In this document: positions 53,196-62,556 of the stretch, piece by piece
How positions within the stretch are numbered: position 1 is the stretch's first letter
Layout: every line of letters begins with the position of its first letter
Source of the DNA: Methanomassiliicoccales archaeon
GTDB lineage: Archaea > Thermoplasmatota > Thermoplasmata > Methanomassiliicoccales > JACIVX01
NCBI GenBank assembly: GCA_014361295.1
Contig: JACIVX010000001.1
Coordinates: 445,924 to 509,923 of the forward strand
Length of the DNA stretch: 64,000 nucleotides
Direction of reading: 5' to 3'
The notes under the pieces: model-generated
Seen by the model: the letters and a program-made list of their open reading frames with translations, nothing else
Told to the model about the DNA's origin: nothing
Database searches by the model: none
Translations under genes and position numbers: made by a program

Positions 53196-54092
53196 TCATT
53201 TCTCTTTCATCGGATAAATGGCCTTTGTGAGCGCGACAAACCAGATGACTTCTATGGCAAGGCACACGGTGGCGGGAATTGCAGCTACATTGCCGATCAA
53301 GACAGATGCAAGTGCGGCTGCCATTCCTGTGTTCTTGTAAGTTGAGAATAGCACGATCGGTATTCTCTTCTTTTTCTCAACACGAAGACGTCTCGCAATA
53401 AATTCAACGGTTCCGCCAACGAAGAAGGTTCTCGCGGCTGCGACAAGGAATAGAGCGAATATAAGAATCGGATCACCAAAAAATGCATTCCTGTTAGATC
53501 CCGTAATAGCAAAGAACATGACAAAGAATGCGATATTAATTAATATCGTACGCATCTGTCCGGACATCGGCACCTTGACAAGCGCTCTCGAGGCTGCAAG
53601 CGGCAAGAAGATGAGAACTATGACATACCAGAGGAGCGTCAATTGATCGACAGGCTTCCCAAGGAATAGCAGCGTCATGAGCGGTGTGATCACCAGGGAA
53701 AGAACGTAGATCACCGTTGATGCGACAAGAGAGAATTGCAGGTCTCCCTTCAGAAGATAAGTGAATGGTATGACGGCGATCGCTGACGGAACTGAAGCAA
53801 CAATCACCCACCCAATTCTTATCTCAGCATCGCTAAATAAAGAACCAAGAAGTATCGTCACGATGGAAGAGACGCCGAAACAAGCGACCAATGCGACGAT
53901 AACCGATTTGGTATGTTCCCTCAAACGCATGCCTCGAATTTTCAAACCGCCAAGGGACAGGGACATGACGATAACGAGACAGGCCATCGCGATATCGGCA
54001 TTGTGCGCTGGGAAGCCGCCGATCGCGAAGCCAAGTATGAAGGCGAAAAGCATCATTAGCGCGTTGTTTTGAAGGATATCTCGAATGGCCAT
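53196..54092 (-). CDS. BASS-superfamily transporter
   Basis: 298 residues with about ten membrane helices and the pattern of bile acid:sodium symporter/arsenite permease relatives (SLSLGGLKIRGMRL, SVPSAIAVIPFTYLLKGD, FSTYKNTGMAAALASVLIG). The motif before 'LLKGD' corresponds to the substrate-site crossover of the family but lacks the Cys of arsenite permeases. Substrate unknown. Divergent from a second, more ACR3-like member. Confidence 0.75.
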   Translation of the reverse strand: MAIRDILQNNALMMLFAFILGFAIGGFPAHNADIAMACLVIVMSLSLGGLKIRGMRLREHTKSVIVALVACFGVSSIVTILLGSLFSDAEIRIGWVIVASVPSAIAVIPFTYLLKGDLQFSLVASTVIYVLSLVITPLMTLLFLGKPVDQLTLLWYVIVLIFLPLAASRALVKVPMSGQMRTILINIAFFVMFFAITGSNRNAFFGDPILIFALFLVAAARTFFVGGTVEFIARRLRVEKKKRIPIVLFSTYKNTGMAAALASVLIGNVAAIPATVCLAIEVIWFVALTKAIYPMKEK

Positions 54093-54471
54093 GATTGGAG
54101 GCGGCCTAACTGAGAGGATAGATTAAAGCTTTTTCAACAGCGAAAAAGAGCATCGAGCGAAATGTAGCTTTAACAATCTGTATTTCGCATTTGGAAACGT
54201 CTTTTCAATCTTAGATACCCTTTTCATGTACCTGGTACAAGCATGCAAGAGAACATTAAATGATATCGTAGGTTCACTACTCTTCAAAATTTTTGGTTGA
54301 ATTTCTTATCATCGCTTATCAACGGTCATGCAAATCTCTAGGAAATCCTGGATCTATTTTTTCTTTAAGTCGAATCCAACATGATCTGACACCCTAAAGA
54401 ATACAATTCATGTAGCTCTTCATAGCGACAGAGAGAGAGAAAAAAATAAAAGAAAGTCCATCCCGTTGGCG
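54093..54471. other. Divergent intergenic region of the two transporters
   Basis: About 380 bp with no gene. AT-rich stretches on both strands can serve as promoters; GTACCTGGTAC-like sequence near 54230-54240 is a small palindrome. Nothing else recognised. Confidence 0.4.
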
Positions 54472-55473
54472 ATGGAAGACGAGGCGAAATTAAGTCTTTT
54501 AGAAAAAATCCAGTCCCTTATCTTAATAGGTGCGATGATTCTAGGCCTTGTCTTTGGGGTCTTGAAAAACAATTCAGATTCGAATGTTGATTTCTTAGTG
54601 TCCCTTGCAATAATCGTTCTTATTTATAGCATGGCGTTGAGCGTTCCCCTAGGCGAGGTCGGACGTTCGTACAAACGAGTAAAATTCTTCTTGATCGCTT
54701 GGGGATTGAATTTTGCAGTAATTCCTCTTATAGCCTGGCTTCTGGCGATGGTTTTTTTGTATGCATATCCTGCGATATATATTGGTTTCATTCTTTATTT
54801 GGTTACTCCGTGCACAGACTGGTTTCTTGTATTTACTTCGATGTCCAAAGGGGATGTCCCGCTGGGATTGGCACTGCTTCCGACAAATCTAGCGCTACAG
54901 ATAATGCTGATGCCTATCTACGTATATCTTTTCGCAGGTCACATGATAGATTTTCAAATCAGTGCTTTCCTCGAGACTTTATTGATCTTTATAGCGTTCC
55001 CATTTGCTCTCGCAGCCTTGACAAGGTACCTCATTGGGAAGTCAAAGGGTAAAAGCAAAGAAAAAGAGATCCTAGGCAAGATTTCATCTCCTTTGCAACT
55101 CGCGAGTCTAGTCGTGGTGATATTCCTGATGTTTTATGGGCAGAGCTATGTGATTGTTGAGAACCTGGATCCTCTTCTCCTCATGTTCGTGCCGCTACTC
55201 ATCTTTTTCACACTATCGTTCATTAATGCCCAGATATCGAGCAAAGTCTTTCATCTCGAATATAAGGAATGTGCTCTTCTGACATGTACGACTGCGGCCA
55301 GAAATTCTCCGCTGTCCCTTGCTATTGCTTTTGGTGTTTTTCCGAATGAGCCGTTGATTTATGTTTCTATAATCATAGGAGTGCTCATCGAATTGCCAAT
55401 TCTTGTAGCAATCACCAAGGCACTTCGCTTCTGCGAGAGGAGATTTTTCAATAAAACAGCTACTGCTGGCTAA
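54472..55473 (+). CDS. ACR3-like arsenite efflux permease
   Basis: 333 residues with ten predicted membrane helices. YLVTPCTDWFLVFTSMSKGD holds the conserved Cys of ACR3 permeases, and LLTCTTAARNSPLSLAIAFG matches their second crossover. It would expel arsenite or antimonite. No ArsR or reductase is adjacent, so other anions are possible. ATG 54472 chosen; a TTG six bases upstream is in frame. Confidence 0.78.
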   Translation: MEDEAKLSLLEKIQSLILIGAMILGLVFGVLKNNSDSNVDFLVSLAIIVLIYSMALSVPLGEVGRSYKRVKFFLIAWGLNFAVIPLIAWLLAMVFLYAYPAIYIGFILYLVTPCTDWFLVFTSMSKGDVPLGLALLPTNLALQIMLMPIYVYLFAGHMIDFQISAFLETLLIFIAFPFALAALTRYLIGKSKGKSKEKEILGKISSPLQLASLVVVIFLMFYGQSYVIVENLDPLLLMFVPLLIFFTLSFINAQISSKVFHLEYKECALLTCTTAARNSPLSLAIAFGVFPNEPLIYVSIIIGVLIELPILVAITKALRFCERRFFNKTATAG

Positions 55474-55590
55474 GAAAGTGAGCAACCAAAGCTTTGAAGT
55501 TCAACTATTTCTCAATTGAGTTCATCTACAGGTCAAAACATGAAAGCAAGAATGCCTGCGAAAAATTGACGATTGATCCTATGAATAAGG

Positions 55591-55677
55591 CGCCGAGGGG
55601 GAGATTTGAACTCCCGTGGTGCAGAGCACCACCGGCTCTCAAGGCCGGCGCTGTGATCCGGGCTTAGCTACCTCGGC
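55591..55677 (-). tRNA. tRNA-Ser(UGA)
   Basis: Minus-strand class II cloverleaf: acceptor GCCGAGG/CCUCGGC, anticodon stem CCGGC/GCCGG with loop CUUGAGA (anticodon UGA), long variable arm (GGUGGUGCUCUGCACCAC region), T-arm, discriminator G. No intron; CCA not encoded. Confidence 0.95.
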
Positions 55678-55732
55678 AACGATGATAACCTCCTTCATTA
55701 ACTCCACCATATTAGATTTTCCGATGATGGTC

Positions 55733-57388
55733 TTAGATAACCCTCTCGAGTTTTCCAGCTAGTAGCGTTTCAAGATCAAATTCCATCGCAACCGCAGGGT
55801 AGGCAAGCGTGAAATTCGTCAGAACTTCGGGATGGATTTCCCCGAAATGGCCTATTGTCTCGTCGCCGTTTAATACAAAAGCTTGCCTTCCATCAACGTA
55901 CATGCCAAGATCGGCAGGTTTTAATGTGAATTCAATTTGGCAATCCCGGAGGATGCTTTCAACAATCGACTTCATCTCGGTGAAACCAGCTTTTGCGTGC
56001 AGCGAAATTGCTGCAATGTGTTTTCTACGCTTCGTGCCAGTCACAACATCGCCGATCTCAAAGACCCTTTGGGGAAGATCGCGATGCTTACTTTTTTTCA
56101 GCAGAGATAACAGACTCGGCAGGAGATGGGTTCTTAGACAGGTGTGATCCTCGCTAATCGGATTGAGGATTTCAACGGACTCCGTCGCTTCGATTCTCAT
56201 CTTTTCGAATTGTTCCTTTGGACTTGAGAGTGTGAGTGTCGTCACCTCAAGATATCCATGACCTATCATTATATCCCTGAGAAGGGAGCTTGCTTTTTCA
56301 ACTGGTCGCTCACTGCCAATTGTCTGGCAACGCGGAAGAATTCCTCCAAACGATTCATATCCGTAGCCAATCGCGACGTCTTCAATAAGATCAACGGGAT
56401 GAAGGATATCCATCCTCGTTGCAGGCACCAGAACCTCAATAACGTTGCCTTCACACTGGCAACCGTATCCCATTTTTTCTAAACACTGCGTAATCGCTTT
56501 CCCGTCAAGATCGAGGCCGAGATGCTTGTTGCAATCCTCGGCACGCAAGATCATCTTTCGAGGTTCGAGATCGGGCGTGACGATGCGGTCTTCGCCCTCG
56601 ACGACAATTGTTTCAATGTTCGATCCCCATTCCGCCAGCGCCGTTGCAACGATGTTCAGCGTTCCTGATATCGCATGGAAGTCGGTACCAGTCACATCGA
56701 TAAAGATGTTCTCTGTCTTTTCAGTCACAACAGTCAGCTGCCCATTGATGATTGGGGGAAAAGAAAGCACCTCACCGCGCCTATCGACAATAATCGGATA
56801 CCTTTCCTTTCCTTCGAGTATGTAACGATATTCGATCCCCTTCTCATGTTTTTCAAGAATCTCCTGGAGATTCATCATCTCATTCTTTCCCAAAGGAACA
56901 AATGAAATCTCGTCGGGTCGCACTGCCTTATATGTGAATGGAGGCTCTACACGGTCTAGATCATGAATACCAATCGAGACCTTTGCCCTTTTTCTACCAA
57001 CAGTCAGATGGAGCTTTTCTTGAAGCCCCATAAGCGACCGGATGAGCTCATCGGACATTTTCACGTTTCTCACAACACCTCCGACAAAGAATGGTCTCAC
57101 TTCTTTCGTACTCTTGTCATGCTTCATCACAATTTTCGATTCACGAACCTCATATCTTTTAAGACCAGGTTCGAAACCAAGAAAGGACCTCAGTGCCCTC
57201 GCAATGCCTTCAACGCTGTATAAATCTGGTCTGTTCGGAAAAAACTCCATCATAATTTCTCTAGTTTCAGAATCATATCCATGAAAATCTGCACCCATCA
57301 TCGGCAATTTCTCTAAAATCGTGTCGAGTGGAATTTCACGACCGATGAGCCTGATGAGATCGTCGTATTTGAAATTGATAACTGGCAT
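55733..57388 (-). CDS. pheT: Phenylalanyl-tRNA synthetase beta subunit
   Basis: 551 residues, the archaeal length. B1 domain at the start (NFKYDDLIRLIGREIPLDTI), B3/B4 editing region (YRYILEGKERYPIIVD, SFPPIINGQLT), B5 domain (VPATRMDILHPVDLIEDVAIGYGYE) and the catalytic-like core (ERPVEKASSLLRDIMIGHGY). It forms the alpha2-beta2 enzyme with PheS, which is not in the window. Confidence 0.96.
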   Translation of the reverse strand: MPVINFKYDDLIRLIGREIPLDTILEKLPMMGADFHGYDSETREIMMEFFPNRPDLYSVEGIARALRSFLGFEPGLKRYEVRESKIVMKHDKSTKEVRPFFVGGVVRNVKMSDELIRSLMGLQEKLHLTVGRKRAKVSIGIHDLDRVEPPFTYKAVRPDEISFVPLGKNEMMNLQEILEKHEKGIEYRYILEGKERYPIIVDRRGEVLSFPPIINGQLTVVTEKTENIFIDVTGTDFHAISGTLNIVATALAEWGSNIETIVVEGEDRIVTPDLEPRKMILRAEDCNKHLGLDLDGKAITQCLEKMGYGCQCEGNVIEVLVPATRMDILHPVDLIEDVAIGYGYESFGGILPRCQTIGSERPVEKASSLLRDIMIGHGYLEVTTLTLSSPKEQFEKMRIEATESVEILNPISEDHTCLRTHLLPSLLSLLKKSKHRDLPQRVFEIGDVVTGTKRRKHIAAISLHAKAGFTEMKSIVESILRDCQIEFTLKPADLGMYVDGRQAFVLNGDETIGHFGEIHPEVLTNFTLAYPAVAMEFDLETLLAGKLERVI

Positions 57389-57416
57389 CGCGGGGATGCC
57401 ATAGAGATGACATTAT

Positions 57417-58745
57417 TTATTCTTTTCTTGAAACGGCCAGAAGAACGATGTCACCAACATTAGTACCTGTTGGCCCTGTGAAAATGAGACCACCGTGTTT
57501 CTTAAAATAGGAATAGGAATCGTTATTTGCGAGGTACTCAACTGCTTCCTCCGTAAACACATGACAATCGGCAATCGCGCCACCAGCATCGCTATTCCCA
57601 TCGATGCCGTCAGTTCCATAGGATAGGATTGTGATGCCTTTCTCTAGCTCAAGCAATGCGCCAAGCACCAGCTCGCAGTTTCTCCCGCCCTTTCCTTTTC
57701 CTCTAACAGTCACCGTTGTTTCGCCACCAGCGATGATCATTCTCCTGGTTTTTCGAGATCCAATTGTATGAAGAATCTCTTTTCCGAGGCGTGCAAACGC
57801 CTTGCCAACATCCCTCGCTTCGCCCCTCATCGACGATGTGAGGATGAGAGTCTCGTAACCATATTCTTTCGCCTTTTGTAGAGCGGCTTCAAGAGCTATC
57901 CTGTTGCTCGCGACAATGACGTTCTTGACTTTATTGAATACGAGATCGCCTGGCTTCGGGTTTTCTTCACCACCGCGTTCAAGTCTCTCTCTGACCGATC
58001 GCGGGACTTTATCGAGAAGATCATATTTCCTGAGGACCTGACGTGCATCGTTGAAGGTCGTCGGGTCCGGAGCCGTCGGTCCCGATGCGATACTTTCAAG
58101 TGGATCGTTGATGACATCGGATATAATCAGACTTAAAACAGTAGCTGGAAATGCTGCCTTAGCAAGGTTGCCACCTTTGAGACACGAGAGATGACGGCGA
58201 ACGGTGTTGAGCTCCTCGATTGTTGCACCCGCAAGCATGAGCATCTCAGCCGTCATTTTCTTTTCCTCCAGCGTGATGCCTTCCGCGGGACAGGGCATCA
58301 TCGCGGATCCGCCGCCAGAAATGAGACATATGATGAGATCGTTTTCGCCAGCTTCCTCGCATATACGCTTAATCTTTAGCGCTCCCTCCATTCCCTCGAT
58401 CCCAGGATGGGGATGCGTAGCCTTATGAAGAACGATTTTTCCAAGGCGTCCTTCCCCAATCGTGTTGACAATTCCCGCTGTAATTTTCTCACCAATCATG
58501 TCATTGATCGCTGCCGCCATTCTTGCAGAGGCTTTCCCAGCGCCTACGACAAAGATCCTGCTGAACGATCCAAGGTTCAATGTCTCATTACCGATGCGCA
58601 TCTCATTTCCATTGATCCGGAGCGCTCCCTTGACGCAACCGTATGGATCGACGGCATCAATTGCAGCATCAAGAATACCAAGCATCTCAGCCCGAATCTT
58701 CTTATCTCCAGAAGCGATGAGTTCCTCTCTATTCACAATTATCAA
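57417..58745 (-). CDS. Glycerate 2-kinase (MOFRL family)
   Basis: 442 residues of the GckA/MOFRL family: IFVVGAGKASARMAAAI, ISGGGSAMMPCPAEGITLEEK, SCLKGGNLAKAA and the C-terminal MOFRL domain (GGETTVTVRGKGKGGRNCELVLGAL, SYGTDGIDGNSDAGGAI). It phosphorylates D-glycerate to 2-phosphoglycerate. Directly follows the hydroxyacid dehydrogenase with no gap (58747 to 58745), so glyoxylate or hydroxypyruvate can be turned to glycerate and then fed to glycolysis/gluconeogenesis. Confidence 0.93.
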   Translation of the reverse strand: MIIVNREELIASGDKKIRAEMLGILDAAIDAVDPYGCVKGALRINGNEMRIGNETLNLGSFSRIFVVGAGKASARMAAAINDMIGEKITAGIVNTIGEGRLGKIVLHKATHPHPGIEGMEGALKIKRICEEAGENDLIICLISGGGSAMMPCPAEGITLEEKKMTAEMLMLAGATIEELNTVRRHLSCLKGGNLAKAAFPATVLSLIISDVINDPLESIASGPTAPDPTTFNDARQVLRKYDLLDKVPRSVRERLERGGEENPKPGDLVFNKVKNVIVASNRIALEAALQKAKEYGYETLILTSSMRGEARDVGKAFARLGKEILHTIGSRKTRRMIIAGGETTVTVRGKGKGGRNCELVLGALLELEKGITILSYGTDGIDGNSDAGGAIADCHVFTEEAVEYLANNDSYSYFKKHGGLIFTGPTGTNVGDIVLLAVSRKE

Positions 58746-58746
58746 A

Positions 58747-59727
58747 TCAATCCTTCCACACGCGTGTATTGACGAGATTCGGCGGTCTTTTGCCTTTTAG
58801 CCCTGCAAGCAAATTCTCTGCAGCCATCACCGCCATCCTGTTGCGTGATTCGTATGTCGCGCTGCCTGTATGAGGTGTCAGAACGACATTCTCGAGTGCA
58901 AAGAGCTCCGGATTGATTTGCGGTTCATTTTCAAATACATCGAGACCAGCATAGGCAATTCGTTTTTCTTTCAGAGCAGAAATGAGCGCCTTCTCATCGA
59001 CAACCTCACCCCTCGCCACATTGATGAGAATTGCATTCTTTTTCATAAGCCCAATTTCCTTCTCTCCGATCAGATGGAATGTTTCTTGCGTCAGAGGCAC
59101 GTGAATTGTCACGAAATCCGATTCCTTTAACAATGTGTCAAGCGGCACGTAGACCGCACCAACTTCCCTTTCGCCATCAATATTGCGCTTTCTATTGTGA
59201 TAAAGAATTCTCATGTCAAATCCCCTGGCCCGACGCGCAACTGCCGTTCCAATGTCACCAAGCCCAATGATGCCGATCGTCCTCCTGTAAACCTCGTATC
59301 CGAGCATGAGCATTGGACCCCATCCGACGAACTTGCCTTCCCTCACAAACCGATCAGATTCGGGAATTCTTCTCGCACACGCCATGATGAGTGCCCATGT
59401 TAAATCCGCCGTTGCATCGGTTAGAACACCTGGCGTGTTTGTGACGAGAATCCCTCTTTTCGTGGCTTCTTCAACATCGATGTTGTTGTATCCGACCGCG
59501 TAATTCGATATGATTTTGAGTTGAGAGCCCGCGGCCTCCATAACATCGCGATCGATGCGGTCGCTTAGAAGGCAAAGCAAACCATGCTTCCCTTTGATCC
59601 TGTGGATCAGTTCACCCCTGGGAATTGGTGTATCACCCTCGTAAATGTCCAGATTGACTTCCTTGCCGAGAATATCAAGACCCGCATCTGGAATTTTTCT
59701 CGTGACTAAAACGTCAAATTCCTTCAT
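58747..59727 (-). CDS. Glyoxylate/hydroxypyruvate reductase-type D-2-hydroxyacid dehydrogenase
   Basis: 326 residues. NAD(P)-binding motif TIGIIGLGDIGTAVARRARG, catalytic Arg in INVARGEVVDEKAL, and Glu/His in ENEPQINPELF..LTPHTGSATYESR. ATADLTWALIMACARRI is typical of the glyoxylate reductase branch. First gene of the pair with glycerate 2-kinase, which supports glyoxylate or hydroxypyruvate as substrate. Confidence 0.92.
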   Translation of the reverse strand: MKEFDVLVTRKIPDAGLDILGKEVNLDIYEGDTPIPRGELIHRIKGKHGLLCLLSDRIDRDVMEAAGSQLKIISNYAVGYNNIDVEEATKRGILVTNTPGVLTDATADLTWALIMACARRIPESDRFVREGKFVGWGPMLMLGYEVYRRTIGIIGLGDIGTAVARRARGFDMRILYHNRKRNIDGEREVGAVYVPLDTLLKESDFVTIHVPLTQETFHLIGEKEIGLMKKNAILINVARGEVVDEKALISALKEKRIAYAGLDVFENEPQINPELFALENVVLTPHTGSATYESRNRMAVMAAENLLAGLKGKRPPNLVNTRVWKD

Positions 59728-59791
59728 CGCAACTGAATATCATAAGATCATTATTTCAATTATCGCCACATTGCCTCATTTAAACTAAACT

Positions 59792-60940
59792 CTATCTCCC
59801 GAGTGTCCTGTGAGCACTTGCAAGTTCACCTGCTGCTTCAGCGGCTAGCGTCGACAACTCGCCAGCAAGAACTGTCGCTGCCACAATCTCAGCGAACTTT
59901 TTCGCTTTGTTCTCACCAAAACATCCCATCATCGCGAGCGCTTCCTGCTGGCATGGCAATCTCGTTCCGCCTCCGACAGTGCCAACTTCAAGCGATGGTA
60001 ATCGCACTGAAATGTACAACGAATTATCTACAACTTCGCAGGTCGTCATCCCCATACTACCTTCGACAACCTGAGCCGGATCCTGCCCTGTCGCGATGAA
60101 AATCGCCGCAAGGATGTTCGCGATGTGAGCATTGAAACCGTATGCGAGTGCGAGACCGCTTCCAATCTGATTTTTCCTGAACGAGGCTTCAGCAATCGAC
60201 TCGGGCGTTGTATGCAATCTAGAATCCACGATTTCTTTTGGAATTAGCGCATCAACGTGAACGGTCTTCCCCCTACCTAAAATAAAGTTGATCGCCGCCG
60301 GCTTTTTATCGGTGCACATATTCCCCGATATGGAAACGAGGACAGCTCCTGTCTCCTTTTCGATCAACTTCGCAGCGGCTTCCGTCGCAATCGTCGCCAT
60401 GTTCATCCCCATTGCATCACCAGTCTCATAAGAAAATCTCAGGAATAGACTGCGACCAGCAGCGAATGGCTGAATACCGACGAGCTTGCCGTGCTTTGTC
60501 GTTGCCTCTGCTTCCTTTTTGATCTCCACGAAATGATCGGCGACCCATCGGGTAACCTCAACCATATGGCGCACATCCTTCACTTTGAACACTGGGGCAC
60601 GCGTCATTTCATCCCTTGTTATTATAGTACGGGCACCGCCTGAGGCAGTGATCACAGAGCATCCACGGTTTACGGAAGCGACTAGGGCAGCCTCGGTCGT
60701 CGCCATCGGTACAAGAAACTCCCCGTTCGCGTGATCTCCTCTGATGGCCAACGGACCGACAAAACCGACTGGTACCTGGATACAACCAATCATGTTCTCG
60801 ATATTTCTCGCAGCAAGGAGGGGATCGATGGAATATGAAGCAATACTGGCGAGTTTCACACCAGTGAACTCTTCAACAGCTTTTCGCCGATCGTCTACAT
60901 CCTCCTTTTTTCGACCTCTGTTCTTCAATCCAGACATCAT
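59792..60940 (-). CDS. hmgA: HMG-CoA reductase, class I
   Basis: 382 residues. ENMIGCIQVPVGFVGPL, the catalytic Glu in PMATTEAALVASVNRG, DAMGMNMATIATEAAAKLI (Asp and NADPH region), and GTVGGGTRLPCQQEAL near the C-terminus. It reduces HMG-CoA to mevalonate for archaeal isoprenoid lipids. Starts at ATG-ATG 60940; single gene. Confidence 0.96.
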   Translation of the reverse strand: MMSGLKNRGRKKEDVDDRRKAVEEFTGVKLASIASYSIDPLLAARNIENMIGCIQVPVGFVGPLAIRGDHANGEFLVPMATTEAALVASVNRGCSVITASGGARTIITRDEMTRAPVFKVKDVRHMVEVTRWVADHFVEIKKEAEATTKHGKLVGIQPFAAGRSLFLRFSYETGDAMGMNMATIATEAAAKLIEKETGAVLVSISGNMCTDKKPAAINFILGRGKTVHVDALIPKEIVDSRLHTTPESIAEASFRKNQIGSGLALAYGFNAHIANILAAIFIATGQDPAQVVEGSMGMTTCEVVDNSLYISVRLPSLEVGTVGGGTRLPCQQEALAMMGCFGENKAKKFAEIVAATVLAGELSTLAAEAAGELASAHRTLGR

Positions 60941-61089
60941 CCAAATCGTCTAGTTAACAGCATGAGCAATATTAAGCACTTATGTCATTTGTCAATTAGG
61001 AGTTGCATATATTGAGAGAGTTCAAAATTTTCTCGAAATAATTATGAGGAAAGGTTTTTAATGGCATGACATATTTCCAGAGACGCAAC

Positions 61090-61164
61090 GGGCCCATAGC
61101 TTAGCCTGGTTGGAGCGCCCGGCTGATAACCGGGAGGTCAGGAGTCCAAATCTCCTTGGGCCCA
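61090..61164 (+). tRNA. tRNA-Ile(GAU)
   Basis: Cloverleaf: acceptor GGGCCCA/UGGGCCC, anticodon stem CCCGG/CCGGG with loop CUGAUAA (anticodon GAU), T-arm GGAGU/AUCUCC-type, discriminator A at 61164. No intron; CCA not encoded. The GC-rich viral genes begin within 65 bp of its 3' end, so it is a likely attachment site. Confidence 0.95.
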
Positions 61165-61225
61165 CTCCGACTCCTGGCCAGGGCTCCGATGTTCCCTCTC
61201 GCGGCACAGTCCCCTACACGTCGAG

Positions 61226-61357
61226 ATGGAGGACTTCCTCGCCGATGCGAGGCAGTTCGGTGCTGAGGCGCAGAGGATGCGGGCCGCGGAAGAGCGCGAC
61301 CGTCTCGTGATCATCCGCGGCGAGCGCGAACTCCGTCTCGAGGGGACGGATCCTTGA
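61226..61357 (+). CDS. Small proviral protein
   Basis: 43 residues (MEDFLADARQFGAEAQRM.., then basic-acidic helix to LEGTDP). Rich in Arg, Glu and Ala, probably one helix. The stop overlaps the TTG start of the next frame (TTGA), so both are in one viral operon. It may be the shortened end of a larger gene cut at the attachment site. No family recognised. Confidence 0.45.
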   Translation: MEDFLADARQFGAEAQRMRAAEERDRLVIIRGERELRLEGTDP

Positions 61358-62168
61358 ACGAGTTCTCAGAACCCTTCGTCTGCGAGCGCTGCGGAAAGTG
61401 CTGTCTCCTGCCGACTTGGGATGAACTCCCAGCGATTTTCAAAGGCCTGGATCTTAGACCTTTCTCCCGATCTCAAGGCACTCTACCATACCGTCGATCC
61501 GAAAACCTCTTACTGCCCGCATCTGAGAATGGACGGCAAGCTCGCGAGCTGCGCTATCTATGAGAATCGACCGAGGATTTGCTGGGTCTATCGCTGCGAC
61601 AAGGCGAAGGCGATGCTCTCCGCGGCGCAACGCTGCGCCGAGGTCCTCGACGACATACTGATCCAGGGATGGAAACCGGACGGCACGAACTACGTCATCA
61701 GCGGGCTGCATCAGAGCGCCAACAACGACTACAGCACCTCCACCGATTTCGGGACGTTCAGAAATCCACTGAAGGCGGTGACCGGAGACCTCACACTGCT
61801 CTGGGCGGACAACGTCAACGAGGTCAACTTCAACCTCGTGCTGCACCCGACGCAGTATGCCGAGCTGATCAAGAGTGTCTCCACCGGCGTGATCGAGTAC
61901 GATGAAGTCATGAAGCTCTTGGCCCTCATCCCGGACATGCTGAAGGGACAGGTGATCATGTCGAACGATCTGACAGACAGCACGGGCATACTGAGCCCCG
62001 TCGACCCGAGGGATTGTACATCGCGTCGTTAGGGCTCAGGACTTCCGGAACGTCATCGGCGAGGATTCGAAGCTGCCGGCGATCTCCCCCGTCTACGGAC
62101 ACGTCTATGGCATCATGAGGCCGAGGATCAAGCAGATCAACGCGATCTGCAAGCTGAGCGCCATTTGA
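61354..62168 (+). pseudogene. YkgJ-like Cys domain joined to capsid-like fragment, frameshifted
   Basis: The first frame (TTG 61354) begins FVCERCGKCCLLPTWDELP, a YkgJ-type metal-binding motif. Near 61440 the frame shifts to one that completes it: CPHLRMDGKLASCAIYENRP, then ICWVYRC. After residue 70 the sequence changes to what looks like the C-terminal half of an HK97-fold capsid or encapsulin-like protein (TGDLTLLWADNVNEVNFNLV, LHPTQYAELIKSV, QVIMSNDLTDSTGILS). Two further shifts, near 62011 and 62030, are needed to read through GLYIASLG and AQDFRNVIGEDSKLPAISP to the stop at 62168. Read as a deletion fusion in a decaying provirus, or as clustered sequence errors. The capsid call is inference. 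Confidence 0.5.
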
Positions 62169-62216
62169 GGGCATCGACCCTCTCTTTTCCCTTTTCTTGA
62201 GGAAGCAAAGGTAATC

Positions 62217-62552
62217 ATGTTGTGGGATCCAGGCACCAACATAGGGAAGTTAATGAGGGAGGACCTGTCGGTCATCAATGCAACAAATGCCATGGTCTCC
62301 GCTGGAGTCGCAGCTGGCACGAAGAGCTGCACGACATCGGCCTCGCAGGTCGCGGCAGATCAGGCATGCGTCGAGGTCCTCTGTCAGGCCGATCCGGATA
62401 ACACTTCGGACGTGCTGATTGGGAGCGCCACCACGCAGCCTGTCAAGCTTAGGCCCGGGCAGAATATCGTTATCCCCTGTAGCAACGTGAACCTGCTCTA
62501 CGCAAAATCGTCCGCGGGGACCGCGGTACTGAACTGGCTCTCAAGGATGTGA
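62217..62552 (+). CDS. Viral structural protein, small
   Basis: 111 residues: a helical N-terminus (TNIGKLMREDLSVINATNAM) and a beta-rich C-terminal half (VEVLCQADPDNTSDVLIGSA, VKLRPGQNIVIPCSNVNLLYA, GTAVLNWLSRM) of a type often found in phage head or tail accessory proteins that form a small jelly-roll. It lies between the capsid-like fragment and the tail-like gene and overlaps the latter's ribosome binding site. Confidence 0.55.
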   Translation: MLWDPGTNIGKLMREDLSVINATNAMVSAGVAAGTKSCTTSASQVAADQACVEVLCQADPDNTSDVLIGSATTQPVKLRPGQNIVIPCSNVNLLYAKSSAGTAVLNWLSRM

Positions 62553-62556
62553 TCGC

